From: Arctopsyche grandis | Lineage: Eukaryota; Arthropoda; Insecta; Trichoptera; Hydropsychidae | DNA length: 64,000 nt | Assembly: GCF_051622035.1 (NCBI RefSeq) | Contig: NC_135357.1 | Coordinates: forward strand, 18,721,256 to 18,785,255 | Reading direction: 5' to 3' | Part shown: positions 1 through 12,350 of the stretch, in pieces | How the letters are laid out: each line of letters starts with the position of its first letter | How positions within the stretch are numbered: the stretch's first letter is position 1 | Position numbers and translations under genes: made by a program | Notes under the pieces: generated by a model | The model's database searches: none | Seen by the model: the letters and a program-made list of their open reading frames with translations, nothing else | What the model was told of the DNA's origin: nothing

Positions 1-630
1 ACATTTATTTATATCACACTTAAAGGTGTTGAGGCGATATCATATGCGCGTCAGAGCGAGGTAAATACATACGTACTTGTGAACGCCTGAAGCTTTTTGT
101 ATAGACAAATACATATATCTATGTAAGTATGTACATACGAGTATTTCGTATGTATATAAAATTTTATGTATGTATATATGTATTTCGTATGTATGTATAT
201 ATTTCGTATGTATATAAAACTGTCGTTTATATATACATATGTACATTCATAGTCATTATTAAATATGTACGTACATACACTATAATATACATGTGTATAG
301 TACCCCTTGCGTGCCTATTCTTTGCGGCGTACTCCGAATTAAATAAATAACATTGCTAATGCCAAAACTCAAATATGTGTTTTCGCTGGGTAAACTTCCC
401 GACCGCCTATTACTTACGCTGGACCGGTTAATTTATCATTTAAAATTAGTGCTGTGTAATTTTCTTAACAGTCAAACACGTACGCATGCGTATAACGAGA
501 ATATTCGTTATATGCGAGAGATAAAGTGATCTTTTGCGCGTATTCATTCGATGATCATCCCACTGTGCAAATATGACGTTCAGTAATTCAATACTGAGGC
601 GTTCGTACTATTACTATAGGCAATCTTAAT

Positions 631-706
<76 letters not shown>

Positions 707-871
707 TGAATATACATATGTATATTCCCCTATTGAGTTCGCTTATAGCCTTCGGAACTATCAGTTAACGCGAACTGTTGATCTTGGTATACTATTTAGG
801 ATTGACTTCAAATTTTCAACTCATATTTCTGAAATGTGCTGTAGGGCTACCAAAATGCTTGGATTTGTTTT
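1..871. other. AT-rich intergenic DNA with microsatellite
   Basis: No gene is visible. The stretch holds many short palindromic runs of the tacatacatatgtatgta type that recur throughout the window, and a pure TA tract at about 639-700. The short open frames here are low-complexity translations of these repeats. Confidence 0.6.
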
Positions 872-1530
872 GTGCAATTCTCACTTCTTCCAAGATCCAA
901 GTATAATGGAGTTACTTTATCGTTCGCTTATCCGAAGCATATTGGGTCTGTAATTTGGAGACCCACTGAAATTAAATTCTCTCTCTTGATAGAAAGAGTT
1001 CAAAAAAAATTTCTTAGATGCCCTTATATGAAGAAATATAAATATTACACCTATTTATTTCCCACTACCTTTTTACAAGGTATGCTAGGCTTCGCCTTAC
1101 TATCTTTGAGAATAATTATTGCCATTTCCAAATATTTCTTTGAAGTATTAAAGGGAAAAGAATTGACAACCCTTCGATTTTATTGGAATTTAAATTTTCG
1201 GCGCCTGAATGCGGTAGAGCTTTGCGTCATCATTTACTTTTCCAACCTATTCCTGCGAAAACGTCTGCTTTCAATAACCCGTCTTTTGTAAAGGCTATCC
1301 GGTTCCTTAATGATATTGATGAACATTTGGACCTGTTCAATTGTCATGTTGATGAGCTGGTTAGTTTCTTAAGATTCAACACGAGACTATTTTAATAAGA
1401 TGAATGATTGGAATTTTTATTTTGTTATTTTCTTTATTTTTTTTGTAAGACTGGTGTGACGCTTTGGGGCAACCTGTCAGGTCACACTGGTCATTTTATT
1501 ATTATTATTATAAAATAATAAATTAAATTA
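872..1530 (+). pseudogene. 3' end of a non-LTR retrotransposon (reverse transcriptase C-terminus plus 3' UTR)
   Basis: The frame from 872 reads through a segment with GSVIWRPT and ERVQKKFLR, which matches the conserved region after the reverse transcriptase domain in Jockey/I/R1-like LINEs (typically YxSxIWSP...ERVQKKFLR). Homology continues in a second frame from 1183 to 1395, ending with a DLFNCHVDEL-like C-terminus, so there is a frameshift near 1185-1200. The 3' UTR carries a hairpin at 1451-1490 and ends in a TAA-rich tail at about 1496-1530, typical of I/R1-type elements. Everything upstream of the C-terminal part is missing, so this is a 5'-truncated dead copy. The clade assignment is tentative. 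Confidence 0.72.
1451..1490 (+). other. 3' UTR stem-loop of the LINE remnant
   Basis: CTGGTGTGAC (1451-1460) pairs with GTCACACTGG (1481-1490): eight Watson-Crick pairs and two G-T wobbles around a 20-nt loop, gctttggggcaacctgtcag. The loop recurs at 21216-21235 on a different stem. LINE 3' UTR hairpins are known reverse-transcriptase recognition sites; that role here is inference. Confidence 0.6.
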
Positions 1531-3358
1531 AATAAATATGTATGTAAATATATGTTTATCGGGTCCATAGAGCAATAATTTATTATTGCGATTTTGCTCT
1601 TATTTTAATATTGCATAAGACTGAACACCAAAAATGATTTGAAATTGAGTTAATAAATGCTGTTTTTGATGTCCGTATGCATGATGTAAAAGCGAGATAA
1701 AGAATCATCCATCATCCATCGAAATTCCAAAATCATACATCGAATTTTCTAAGGCCAAATCACTGATAGAACTTGAAGATTCAAATCGTTAAACTAATTT
1801 GTAAGCCTCGTAAATCTAATTTTGGTCATAAACAGTATTTTTATTTTTTATCAAAATTTAAACTATTCCATATATACATACATATATGCAAAATTTTAAA
1901 ACTATAACTTTCAAAATATGATCGACCACAAATGTAAGACACAGTGCTATATAACAGGTTACATTCTCTCCTGAACAAAATTGCAATTTTGGATCTGCGA
2001 ACAAGCGGACAAGTTAGTACGAAAGACACACCATCTACTATAATACATCAGCATATTATTACAACAATATGTATTGTATTACGTAAACATACAAGTTACA
2101 AATTAATTATTAACAAAATAAAATTATTTTGATTATGTGCCGACTGATTTAATACACACAAATGTATATATATATACGTATGTACTATGTAGACATGACA
2201 AGACGTTAGAACGATCTACATAATCAGATAAAACTAAATAGATTATAGTATTTGTATGTATGTATATATGCATACATACACATACAATGTACATAGTTAC
2301 ATCCATTCTCACAAATAATAATAGTTTGTCTGAATTTGATTATATGGGTAGCTTGTTACCAACCCTTCTAAATTCCGTCACACGCGTAGACACGTTGTAT
2401 TTACGTTGGATATGCGTATGTTTAATATTTTTTCCTCGACACGAAATTTGATGATGTGAGACCTAAAAAATATATGTATGTAAACACGCAACGAGGCCGC
2501 ATGGGTTTGCGGCTTGCGGCCCTCAAAGCCCTGACTGACTGGCTTTGGGCTTCTTCTACGGTCCGTGAGGTCAGAGCTTTCTATAGTGGAAGACAAAAGC
2601 TCGGTCTTGCGGACAAGTAGGATTTATAAGGTTTCAATAATTAATGAAAGGCACCGAAAATTGGCCCAAATAATTTACTACGGGTTAGTTTGCCGTGCGT
2701 TCGTACGAACGAAAACCCAAGCGATCTTAACGCTAGTAAATCGTTACAATTTATCAATTATATTCGTTTTCAATTTTTTAACGTTATTATCATATGAATT
2801 GCGTCGTTCGTAATTCACGCGAATTCTAGCGTTAATTTTCGTTAATTGGATTACGAATTCCCGAATGGAGCTCTATTGACGCAACTGGTATTTTAAATCC
2901 GCTTTAAAATTCCTCCATTTCTGAATGAACGTGCATCTTTTCCAGCATGATAAAATACTCCTTTGATATTTTTTCTTTGTACTCAGGTATGTACAAAGTA
3001 TTGATATATAAAGTATTATCTCCATGAAAAATTTCAAAAAATAAATGCTATTATAAAATTGCTATTATAAAATTATAATCCTAATACCTGTGTGTATATA
3101 CATAATATATGAAGTCACTAAGTTAATGAATTAAATAGGAAAACTGCTAATGGAACTCTTAAAAGTACGAATTTCCACGAGTATACAAATTATGTATATT
3201 TATTCAATAGTTGGAAATCTTTTTCGAGCAAAATTTCAGATTGATTCAAATTAACTCAAAATTGACAAATTATTTTACTATATTAGCATATTATTTTGAT
3301 TGCTTTATTCTCATATCATATGCTCATTGGTTTATTAAAGAAATATTACACATACCTA
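1531..3358. other. Intergenic DNA, no gene recognised
   Basis: AT-rich with short poly-pyrimidine and tacata runs. A GC-richer island at about 2485-2600 (gcggcttgcggccc and following bases) stands out in base composition, but neither strand gives a recognisable protein and it lacks clear splice signals. Confidence 0.4.
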
Positions 3359-3735
3359 CAGAGCCGTAGCGTGGGGTGGCAGGACAAGGGGGCAGATGAC
3401 CCCAGGCGCAAGATTAAGAGGGGCACCAAAATGCGGTTAATAATATCGGGATTTTTTTTAATTTTGATTTTTATCTGAAATTCCACAGTTAATGTTTATT
3501 TAAAATGTAGACAAATACTCCAAGTAGGGGCGTCATTGCTTTACTTATTTACCAAAATGATAACATTCTCCATTCAATTAAATCTGTTATTTTGAATTTT
3601 AAATTATTTTGTTGCTCGTATTAAATGAGAAACCCTTAATTTTGATATTTTCCATTGGGACCTAAATTTCAAAATTGTGAATAAATAAATTATAGGAAGG
3701 GGGTCACTAGTAGCATAATCATAGCTATGGCTCTG
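3359..3735. mobile_element. hAT-like non-autonomous element, 377 bp
   Basis: The ends are imperfect inverted repeats: CAGAGCCGTAGCG on the left and, read inwards from the right, CAGAGCCATAGCT. They are flanked by cataccta (3351-3358) and aatacctg (3736-3743), which agree at six of eight positions, as expected for an aged 8-bp hAT target duplication. The interior (GGGGGCAGATGACCCC, GAGGGGCACC) has no open frame of note. Confidence 0.6.
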
Positions 3736-5804
3736 AATACCTGTGTATTTATTTTTATTTTATTTTACAATTTTGTGACATTACAGAGTAGTTCCATGTC
3801 GTTACTATTGCTAAACTAAAAATGATACAATAATAAGAAAATCAACTATAATAAATAATAAAATAAAAATAAACAAATAAAATAACATAACACGTTACGA
3901 TCTCATATTAAACATTCCGTCAACCAGATCAGCATATTTTAAATTAAACAAATCCGAGCTAACATTAATTTGGTTTGATGAGCTTAATTTAACCTATTTT
4001 CTCCTCCGAAACTAGACCAATTTTTAAAAAAATTTCATCATCGGTATGAGAAAGACATTTTCTGTTCAACTATGCGCGTATTTTTTTTTAAATCGACCGT
4101 TAAATAAGCACGCTGGACTCTTTTCGTGGGTGTAAAAAAGAGGCGATTTTATTGATGTTTGGCGTCTCCTAGCTCCTATAAAAAATAACTAATAAAAAAA
4201 ATAAAACTATAGATGCAACCCAATAGTGGATATTCATAGCATATTAAAAAATAATTTCTCTATTGCCATAATTGAGGAAGGGAGAAGTCTAATATATTTG
4301 TATGGACAAGGCGCTGGTGTCCATTGGTTGACCATCAAATTAGTACGTGCCACAGGAGGAGAAAAAAAAGTACCGCATCTAATGTACATACCTGAGAACA
4401 TTAAAGCGTAATTCAAGGATTACTCACTAAGCCGACTAGAAACTTAAAGAATATTTATGGACAGTCATAGCTGCATATTACATTTCGAAGAACAACAAAA
4501 TATTGAAATGATGTATGTAAAAATTCTTAGATCACATTACAAAACCTATAAGTATATTCTGAAAAAAACTTATGTACATACATATATGTACTACTAACTG
4601 TCGTAAATAAAATAATAATATCAATTAAAACACTTTTTAAATGATATGGTGGAAAAGCTTAATTTTTCATATCGCGACTATTAGAAAAACATTATTTGTT
4701 CACCCACTATACGTGGTTCAAATGCTGAATGTTGATAAACAGATACCATTTTCCAACAACTTCTATCACTCTCGCTTATGATTCATCGACTTTGTTGATA
4801 TTAATAAGTTTTTCATGTGTGTCAACTCTTATTTTGATAGAAAAATGTAATGTTATCAAAATATTGATTGTAAGAATCTTTCTCCATATATGAACAGCAT
4901 TGTCGTACGCAAGTTATAATAATAAATTAAAATTATTATATCACGCATGCTTTCTAACTCTCATTTCGAGCGTGTAAAATACGAGTATCCATATATTATG
5001 TGTCACACATTACAGTGCTAAAATTGTCTCTTACATATACGAGTATAAATTTTGAAAAGTCATTTCGTGTTATTTGGGACGAATATACGCGTATTTCAAT
5101 ATGTGAAAAGTTTGCGAATAACCGTAGTGTGTATAATATGTTTGTCAACTTTGATGTTTTATTTATTTTCGGTGAAAATTTCCGCGTGCTCGCACCAAAA
5201 CACCGGTGTGATATGAAAAATTTCCCTCGAATATTTTCAATGTTGAGTTTTAATTATGGCTGCCTCCGTCGTTGATTTTTCGCTCTTTTCAGCGTGCGCG
5301 TTCACTCACGCGTGGAAATATTCACTTTTATATTTGTACGCAAACGCAAAACATATACATATGTATGTACATACATATTTATAATATATAAATTTAGAGG
5401 ATTTTCTGTAAAAAAAAATATTTCGTAATTCTCAGTAAACGTGAAAAACAATTTTTCCGCCTCTAGGAAAGGCGCTTTGTAAGGATTGAGATTAATGTTT
5501 TAGTACCAAATTGAACCGTTTCACTTGGGTACGAGACCATCGTCGACGACGAACGGCGACAAGCGGCCAACCGCCAAGATTTTTCTCATGAAAAGAAATG
5601 ACGTTGATGCATTACTAAAGCCCCTACTATATAATCTTATAAAATAAAACATTTATGGAACGTGTCAAACCCTCACACGTTTACTTCGACAAACAATCAA
5701 TTTAAAACATCAAAATTTCCATATGAATTTTTTTTATCCATATTTGTAATACATATGTATGTATATATGAATTTTCATTCATATCACTGTTCGACAAATG
5801 AGGA
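3736..5804. other. Intergenic DNA, no gene recognised
   Basis: AT-rich sequence with tacata palindromes. An open frame of 91 codons starts at 5000 and a second short frame beginning MAASVVDFS starts near 5262. Neither resembles a known family and the codon content looks like background, so I do not call a gene. Confidence 0.4.
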
Positions 5805-6042
5805 CTTTTTTTTGTTCAGAGGCGAGATATGACTTTTAGATCTATGCCCAGTGAACACCAATCTGGTAATAAAAAACGTTGATTGGCTCGAGATTCGGAG
5901 ATATGTATATGTGTTTTTTAAATCGCGCGATTTTTTGATGTTGTTCGGTCGATGTCTCAAAATCTGTCAATTTCCTGTTCAAAATGAATATTTGAATCTA
6001 TAGTCCGGTATTTTATTTATTTTTTCCCACTGTTAATACTAT
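5805..6042. repeat. Diverged half-copy of the 26.1 kb foldback arm
   Basis: The order of short motifs (ttgttca, a gattggct-like block, gagatat, an aatcgcgcgatttttt palindrome, then tcaaaatctg... and aatctatagtc) parallels the left arm of the foldback element at 26111-26392. Similarity is patchy and judged by eye. Confidence 0.4.
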
Positions 6043-6379
6043 TGTTGCGTAGGGGTGGGTGGAGGATCCAAGTAAAAAGTCGTTTCACAGCATTTATTGG
6101 TGATTAAGGAGATACACACACTGGCAGTGCTCCGTCCATAATGTCTTGATATGGTCTTAGAACCTCCTAATAAAGGGACAGGTCGCTCAGGGCATCCCCC
6201 ATTTTTTTAGTCACGTACTCGGATATGCAGTCCCACGCTTTGGCGTTGTCAGTTCTAAGAACTCCACGGGAATGCGACCGCTAAGTGCATTCGGGGTTCG
6301 GGTTAGCCGACTTGCTCTTAAGCCTGGAGATAATCCTCGAAACCAATTATGGCAGCGGCTCCTTTTAGCCGATGCTACA
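6043..6379 (-). mobile_element. Solo LTR, 337 bp, flanked by CTAT
   Basis: The block starts TGTTGCG and ends GCTACA, fitting the TG...CA rule for long terminal repeats, and is flanked on both sides by CTAT (6039-6042 and 6380-6383), a 4-bp target duplication typical of Ty3/Gypsy-type integration. It is GC-richer than its surroundings. On the minus strand an AATAAA lies near the 3' end (tttatt at about 6090), suggesting minus orientation. No internal retroelement sequence adjoins, so it is probably a solo LTR left by recombination. Confidence 0.7.
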
Positions 6380-6429
6380 CTATTTTATATTGGGTATTTT
6401 CTATTGAAACATGTTTATTGGGATAATGT

Positions 6430-6914
6430 TCTGGCCTATTATTTTGTATATGCATCTTTGATAACTTCTTATTAAATTTTTCATTCATCGTCAAACACAC
6501 AATTGTTTCATCTTCATCCGAATCTAAAAGAGTTTCTTCCATTGTGGAATCGTCAATACAAGAAAGGGTATATTCGCTTCATAATAGTTTCACCGTAGGA
6601 TATACATACATTCGCTTTTATTACAACATTTAAAAAATGTTTTGTTCGGTATAAAATCGGAATTATTTAAAATTTGTGTTAAAAAAATCAGTTTTAGACT
6701 TCTTCTTTCTTCGATTTTAATATTTGAGAATATTTTATGATTCTTTGTGTATTTGATTTATTATTTCCCTTCGTGCAGTCGTGAAAATGTTGTATGTTTT
6801 CAAAATTTTTTCTAAATCCAATTCCCGGGATTAAAGATAAGAATTCCCGGGACACGGGACAACAAAAATTCCGTGAATTCCCGTTAATGTCTGTCCCGGG
6901 TCAGAAACCCTAAT
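6430..6914 (-). mobile_element. Truncated inverted copy of the 23.8 kb hAT element
   Basis: This is the reverse complement of about 23780-24365: it shares the atgaatgaaaaatt-like block, the ttccattgtggaatcgtcaat block, the double CCCGGG-rich subterminal region and the terminus TCAGAAACCCTAA at the right. The left part is lost or replaced. No intact transposase frame remains. Confidence 0.7.
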
Positions 6915-7114
6915 TGGAAGCCGTCTTTCACTCTTCTATAAAATATAACCCAGTCCACTCAGTTTAGTAAAATCTCAGAATGTTTTCAATTAAAACCAAA
7001 ACCATTTATAACTTCAGTTTTAGAATATAATTTGCACATACGAATATTGGGAGTGTGATTGAATCGCTTGTAGAGTTAAATTCGACGTATGTAATTCGAG
7101 TGTGAGAGGCTATA

Positions 7115-7161
7115 ATGGCCGTCGCAAATCAAAGAACATTACACAGAGGCCCTCCAATCGG
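7115..7161 (+). CDS. Candidate first coding exon of an unidentified gene
   Basis: ATGGCCGTCGCAAATCAAAG begins an open segment reading MAVANQRTLHRGPPIG that stops at a good splice donor (GG|GTACGT, intron from 7162). Base composition is more balanced than the surrounding AT-rich DNA. I do not recognise the peptide. The exon would leave two bases of a split codon, and no downstream exon in matching phase is evident. It could be chance or a 5' exon of a gene with very long introns. Confidence 0.25.
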
Positions 7162-7396
7162 GTACGTGTTTAATCTCCTAAGTGCAGGGATAATTTCTTG
7201 TTGACTTGCTAATTAGTTTCCTTTAATCAATCGTAAAACGAGGACCGTTTCGAGTAGCTTTGCAAGCTTTCAAGCGTCTATTTATGTACTGCCAAGCTGT
7301 AGACCGCCGCTCTTCTAAACATCCAAACAACTTTATAACAGAAAGAAAAATTTTTAAAGGTCAAAAATAGACTTTCTGAATTCAATATTAATTTTA

Positions 7397-8374
7397 CGGT
7401 ACACTCTCAATTATCTGGACATGGATAATTGGGAGGAAGGGCATGGATAATTGAAAAACACGGATAGTCTGAATCATCAAATTTCGACTTGGTTTTGAAT
7501 ATAATGTCATATTTACATCTTAATTACAGCTAATACTTCAACAAATTTTTGTGTCGTAATTTTAATACTCATGTATTATGAAAAACACTCATAGTTAGGC
7601 AGTTAAGTGGCCGATAGTAGTTAGTACTAGTGTTGTACCATTTTATGACTAATGTAACCACTATTATCTTCTTCACTTGTAGTGTCACTCTCATTTTCTT
7701 CCTCTTGAGAAAAAAACGATATCAATACAACATTTTAAATTTTCAAACCATTTTAAATTTTCCAATAATCCACATATTTCAGATATATTATTTGCTTCAT
7801 TCTCTTCAGAATCCAATAAATCTGTTTCCATGTCAGAAATAATCTTTTTCCATGATCGAACAAGTTTTACTGGCTTTACTTTTGACTAGGATTATGTTAT
7901 TCGGTGTATAGCATCCAATATCATCATTTTTTTCCAGAAATTGATGTTTCAAAAGACCTACAGAACTATCACAATCTCTAGCGAACGCCTCTAATTTATT
8001 TTTCGAATCTCTCTTGCGTTTTAGAATCTCTCAATTAACAAGTTTTATTTGGGTACAATTTTCTTTCGTTTATTTGTTACTCGTTCTTTCTCCATTTTTA
8101 AACGGTACAGGTATGTTAATCTGAAATATTTTCGAATTTACAGCAAAGAAAATAATTTCTCACAGCAATTAATTGAAAATAATTAAACATACGTATGTTA
8201 CGAAAAAATGTGCTCTGAATACACTGAAAGAATTAACGCATAGTAAAAGACATTTAAAAAGGGAACGATAAACTTTTCTGTGTGACATCATTTGTTTCAA
8301 AAACAATTCATATTTTTCAAGCACGAATAATCGCAAACCGGATTATCCGCGGCCCCATAATCGAGAGTTTACTG
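7397..8374 (-). mobile_element. pogo/Tigger-type transposon remnant, 978 bp
   Basis: The left end CGGTACACTCTCAATTAT and the right end read inwards, CAGTAAACTCTCGATTAT, match at 15 of 18 positions and resemble the CAGTAGAACCTCGATTATCC ends of Tigger elements. Both are flanked by TA (7395-7396, 8375-8376). On the minus strand around 7640-7720 an acidic, serine-rich stretch (QEEENESDTTSEEDN) looks like the C-terminal tail of a Tigger transposase, but the frame is broken, so the copy is dead. Confidence 0.68.
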
Positions 8375-8885
8375 TATTTAAACATACAATCTCCAATATT
8401 TGTTACACATTTAACGCTAAATATCTATTTCGTATTTTCTTTTCAATTGCTGTCTTCAAGTTTTATCCGAAACATATCAATTTTTCATTTCATTTATTTT
8501 TCTGCTTAGCAACCCTTAGCAATTATTACATTTACGAGAAATTGGATAAGTGTTCTGCTGATGCTACAATTTAAAACTTTCGTATTTCCGCTTAATTTTG
8601 TCTACATTTTCTTCGCAAATATTTGTTCGTTCCTTCACATTTTCAATAAAATTATGGCACTTGACTTTTTAGTCTGAATTTTATCAATTAAAGGAATTGT
8701 TTCTGCATTTTCTACTTCATCTATGCATGTATGTACATATGTACATACATACGTATTAACAATATGTAGATGAACTTTTGTGTTTCGAAAAATTCAAACT
8801 CGAGATTTTAACTGAATCGAACTCAGAATCGATCAATGATCACGTTTTCATGATTTAGAAAAAATGTGTGTGTGTGCCTGTGTGT

Positions 8886-9638
8886 CAGGGACGTCATTTC
8901 AGCTTTTTCTTAGGGGTGGCAGGAAAAAATTGTACATCAGACTGTGTCACTAAAAAACTATCAATTAGCTTAATTTCTACCGACTGTCTTTACTTTATCT
9001 ATGTACATATTTTCGGAATAACAATAGATTAAGTTTTGAGATCATGCAAAAAATTCAAACTCAGAATCGATTACTAATCACGTTTTCATAATCTAAAAAA
9101 TTGTGTGTCCAAGTGTTTGTTTGTGTGTGTTTCTGATTGTCTTTTTATTATTTTTATAATTTTATATATGTATGTATGTATAAAATTATTTTTATCTCAG
9201 CTGGAAGTAGTACTTTTACGTATTGAACTGATATTTCATATCTAGAATTATAAATTTAATACCAAGTTACGAGTATATATAAAATTTAACCGACAGTGGC
9301 AGTTTACCGGATTTTTCTTCCACTATTTTAATCGACCCTTCAAATATCTGTGCTCTTCTGCGTCCTTATAAAGTATAACAATTCGTTCCACAGATCGAAC
9401 AATTTCTAAGAATTTTACCCAAGGAATACCATTTAACAAAACAAAATATAACCTTTTTTACATAGCTTTATTGCAGCGATTCTATTTCTGGCCTAGTCTA
9501 TGCTACTCAAAAGTAAAATAACATAACAATCATATTATTTCATTAATCTTTAAATTCTTACTGTTTTCTAAATTCACACTATTCCAAAACTAAGGCATGG
9601 CAGCTGCCATGGCATGCCCCCCCCAAATGACGTCACTG
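8886..9638. mobile_element. hAT-like element, 753 bp, with perfect 8-bp target duplication
   Basis: Ends CAGGGACGTCATTT and, inwards from the right, CAGTGACGTCATTT match at 13 of 14 positions. The flanks are CTGTGTGT on both sides (8878-8885, 9639-9646). The interior shares blocks with 35165-35450 (tcactaaaaaactatcaatta, gcagcgatt, attcacactattcc). A second copy of the (GT)n dispersed repeat is nested inside at about 8987-9440. No transposase is visible. Confidence 0.78.
8987..9440 (-). repeat. Nested copy of the (GT)n dispersed repeat inside the hAT
   Basis: It opens with a ctttatctatgtac block and includes cagaatcgattactaatcacg and a GTGT run. The sequence then resumes with the hAT interior at about 9445, as judged by comparison with 35240-35300, which lacks this insert. 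Confidence 0.5.
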
Positions 9639-10290
9639 CTGTGTGTCTGTGTATTTCGGGGATTGTTTGAACACCTATTGATTGATTGATTGTTTAAATT
9701 GACCGGAAATGGTACCTCCCCTTATGGGTGTCCCCTTTTTTTAAGTTTTTGAACCTAATTATCTCCCAAACTCCTAACTGAATCAGGCTGATATTTCGAA
9801 TTCGAATTTTCGCATGATCACAAAACTTCAACTATTTTACTACGGACATAGTTGAAGTAATAACAAATTTGATTAACCGGAAATGTCCTCTTAGGAAAGG
9901 CAAAAATTTGGTGACCTCATGGTTTACTAACTTAGAGTTGATAAGGTTTTGGTTAAAATTTGTAGACCAGAAGTAGTAATTTTTTTTAAAACAATATTTA
10001 ATTTTTTTTACCCTTTAAATTATTTCTATATTCTTGATATTTTATTATTATAATACTTATGGCGATATTAAGAAATAAAAAAAATTGAACAAAATCCGGC
10101 AACTGGAAGTAGTAATTTTGTCTTGTGTGAATTTCCCTATCTTAGCGCTTAAACGGGAAAATGCTCCCATAGCCGGTTTGTGTGTGTCACCATCAACTTT
10201 TGTTTTCTATACTTCGTATATTCCTCAAATACATAGATAAAGATATGGGTTGGTTACATCCAAATTTTATCATATACAAATACATATTAT

Positions 10291-11390
10291 ATAATAAATT
10301 GTGTAAATTTTCTTTCATGGACACTTACACGCGTATTTCTATTCCTGCAATCTCTTTGTGAAATACTTGTGCAAATATTGCTTTACGGGTCACATATGTA
10401 CATGTTTAATTCATATGTGCTATACACGTTATATGATAAAACTCTTATAATTTAGATAATGTGTAATAGTACACGTGCTTCCGACCTTTTCACTATTTCC
10501 AAATTCACTTTGGGGACCAACCCGTCCGCAGAACTAATTAACGTACGAAAATATTCAACTTGAATTACAAAAACCCTTTCAATTTGGGTTTGATTAAATA
10601 ATTGCGTTGTGAACCTTCTGATTCGCCAACTTGATATTTTAACGCGAAAACGATGTCCCAACGTTAGTATGTCCGACGACATGCAAACACTACCCAAATT
10701 ATATTTCCATATAAACTGCTCAACGCAACAGTAAACCAATACCAATCAAATAATAGGACATAATCAATACAATGACGATATGTAATTTTAAAATTTTTAC
10801 AGCGCAAACATTATCTATTTTTATATACTTAAGTAGAAATCTACAAACCGTAGATTTCCTATGGAAATTTTTTTTTCTGACCGTTTTTATCTGATCAAAA
10901 TAATGACTACAGTTTATTTATGACGATGATCAAGGCATAATCTATTTTTTAAAAGAAAAGGATTACATATTGAACGGACGAACGATTTTGAAAGTACCCA
11001 CAAACGATATGTTATTCAGCAAGTTTAAGGATATATTGTACTTATTTTTGTCGAACCTTTTAGTCCTTTGTCTTTGTGTTGAGATATTTGACGTAATAAA
11101 ATTCGGAACCCATAATGGAAAAAGCAAAGGAAAAGTATTATTTTTTGTCGAACGCGAAAGGGATAAACGTAATGCAATCATTTTTTGAAATGAAATTCAT
11201 GTCCATTACATTAATACATAGTAAATGAAATACATTTATAAAATATATCAGTTAGAACATTTATTTCATAAACGAAATATCTTCTTAAAATATAACTTCG
11301 AAAGAGACTTTATATGTAAGGTTTAAAATAAATATGTATGTAAGGCTTGGGTGGTAGAAAACGTGACGTTATCGAAAAAATCTCACTTTC
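10291..11390. other. Intergenic DNA, no gene recognised
   Basis: An open frame of 97 codons on the minus strand (10452-10745) is the longest, but it matches nothing I know and has no splice context that suggests a gene. The rest is AT-rich. Confidence 0.4.
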
Positions 11391-11394
11391 TACG

Positions 11395-11650
11395 ACGTCG
11401 ATATCGATATCGATTTCGATTCCCCTTTCAATTTCGATTCAGCTTTCGATTTTGATTCCGATTTCGATTCCGATTCCAGTTCCGATTTCGATTCCGATTT
11501 CATTTCCGGATCCCAATCCCTTTTTCAGTTCCATTTTCAGATTTTTATTCAGTTCCTGTTTAGGATTCCTTTTTCATTTTTGGTTCCGGATTCCTGTCTC
11601 AATTCCGTATCCGGATTCCTTTTTTCAGTTCCGGGTCCCTATTCCTGTTC
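11395..11650 (+). repeat. Hexamer minisatellite (TTCGAT/TTCCGA type)
   Basis: A degenerate array of six-base units drifts from TTCGAT through TTCCGA to TTCCGG and TTCCTG. Its translation gives an SISIPI-type open frame from 11347 that is not a gene. Confidence 0.8.
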
Positions 11651-11754
11651 CCAATGGTTTTAAAAAAAAAACCATTCGTCGTGTATGTGTAAATCATTTC
11701 TGATTAGTTAATTTTTCTTTTTCGATTCAAATAAATTAAATAAAAAAATTCGGA

Positions 11755-12350
11755 TGTGACCAACCTATGACTTTATCTATGAATTTGAGGAATATAAGGA
11801 GGTCACAAAACAAAATTCGATATTGAACCGTTCAGACACATTCACACATACCGGCAGCATTATGAAATACTAATAGCTATGACAGCATTTTCGATACAAA
11901 TGGAGAGCAAATGTATGGAAACTTGCACAAGACAAAAGTTCTAATTCCGGTTGTCGGAATTTGTTAAAAAAAAATTATTACTTAAAATCATTATCAGTAA
12001 TATACACAATAAATATCAAGAAGATTAAAATCATTTACATCATGTCGATAAGAATTTTAGGAACTGATACTAAGTTTCAGTTCGATAGGACTAAAGGTGT
12101 TCAAAAAATCCCCAAAATACACAGACACACACACACACATATTATATGATGAAAACGTGATCAGTAATCGATTCTGAGTTCGAGTCAGTCAAAATCTCGA
12201 GTTCGAATTTTCGCATGATCACAACACTTCATCTATTGTTACTACGTACATAGATAAAGTAAAAATCAAATGATTGTTTACTATCAAATTAGCCATGCTT
12301 AAACGGTTTATATTAAAAATACCAAGCGAAGCCAGGTAAAACCACTAGTT
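11755..12350 (+). repeat. Copy of the (GT)n dispersed repeat family
   Basis: It begins gtgaccaacctatgactttat, carries aactgatactaagtttcagt and an (AC)n run at about 12120-12138, then ctcgagttcgaattttcgca, and ends in aagcgaagccaggtaaaacc, the inverse of the cccggcttcgctcgg terminus. It looks close to full length for the family. Confidence 0.65.

Larger units (their letters stand above)
8763..10290 (-). repeat. Dispersed (GT)n repeat family, copy split by a hAT insertion
   Basis: The two parts, about 8763-8885 and 9639-10290, join across the hAT at 8886-9638 to give one copy of a dispersed repeat seen also at about 11755-12350 and 54455-55830. Shared landmarks are ctcgagatttt, cagaatcgat...gatcacgtttt, a (GT)n run, a TTTGAACACCT block and a tacttcgtatattcctcaaatacatag end. 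No coding frame survives; the family may be the non-coding part of an RTE-like or other element. Confidence 0.6.

Noticed and set aside
11347-11703. 118-codon frame reading SISISIPLSI
   Set aside because: It is a hexamer minisatellite read in frame, with no domain and no splice context.
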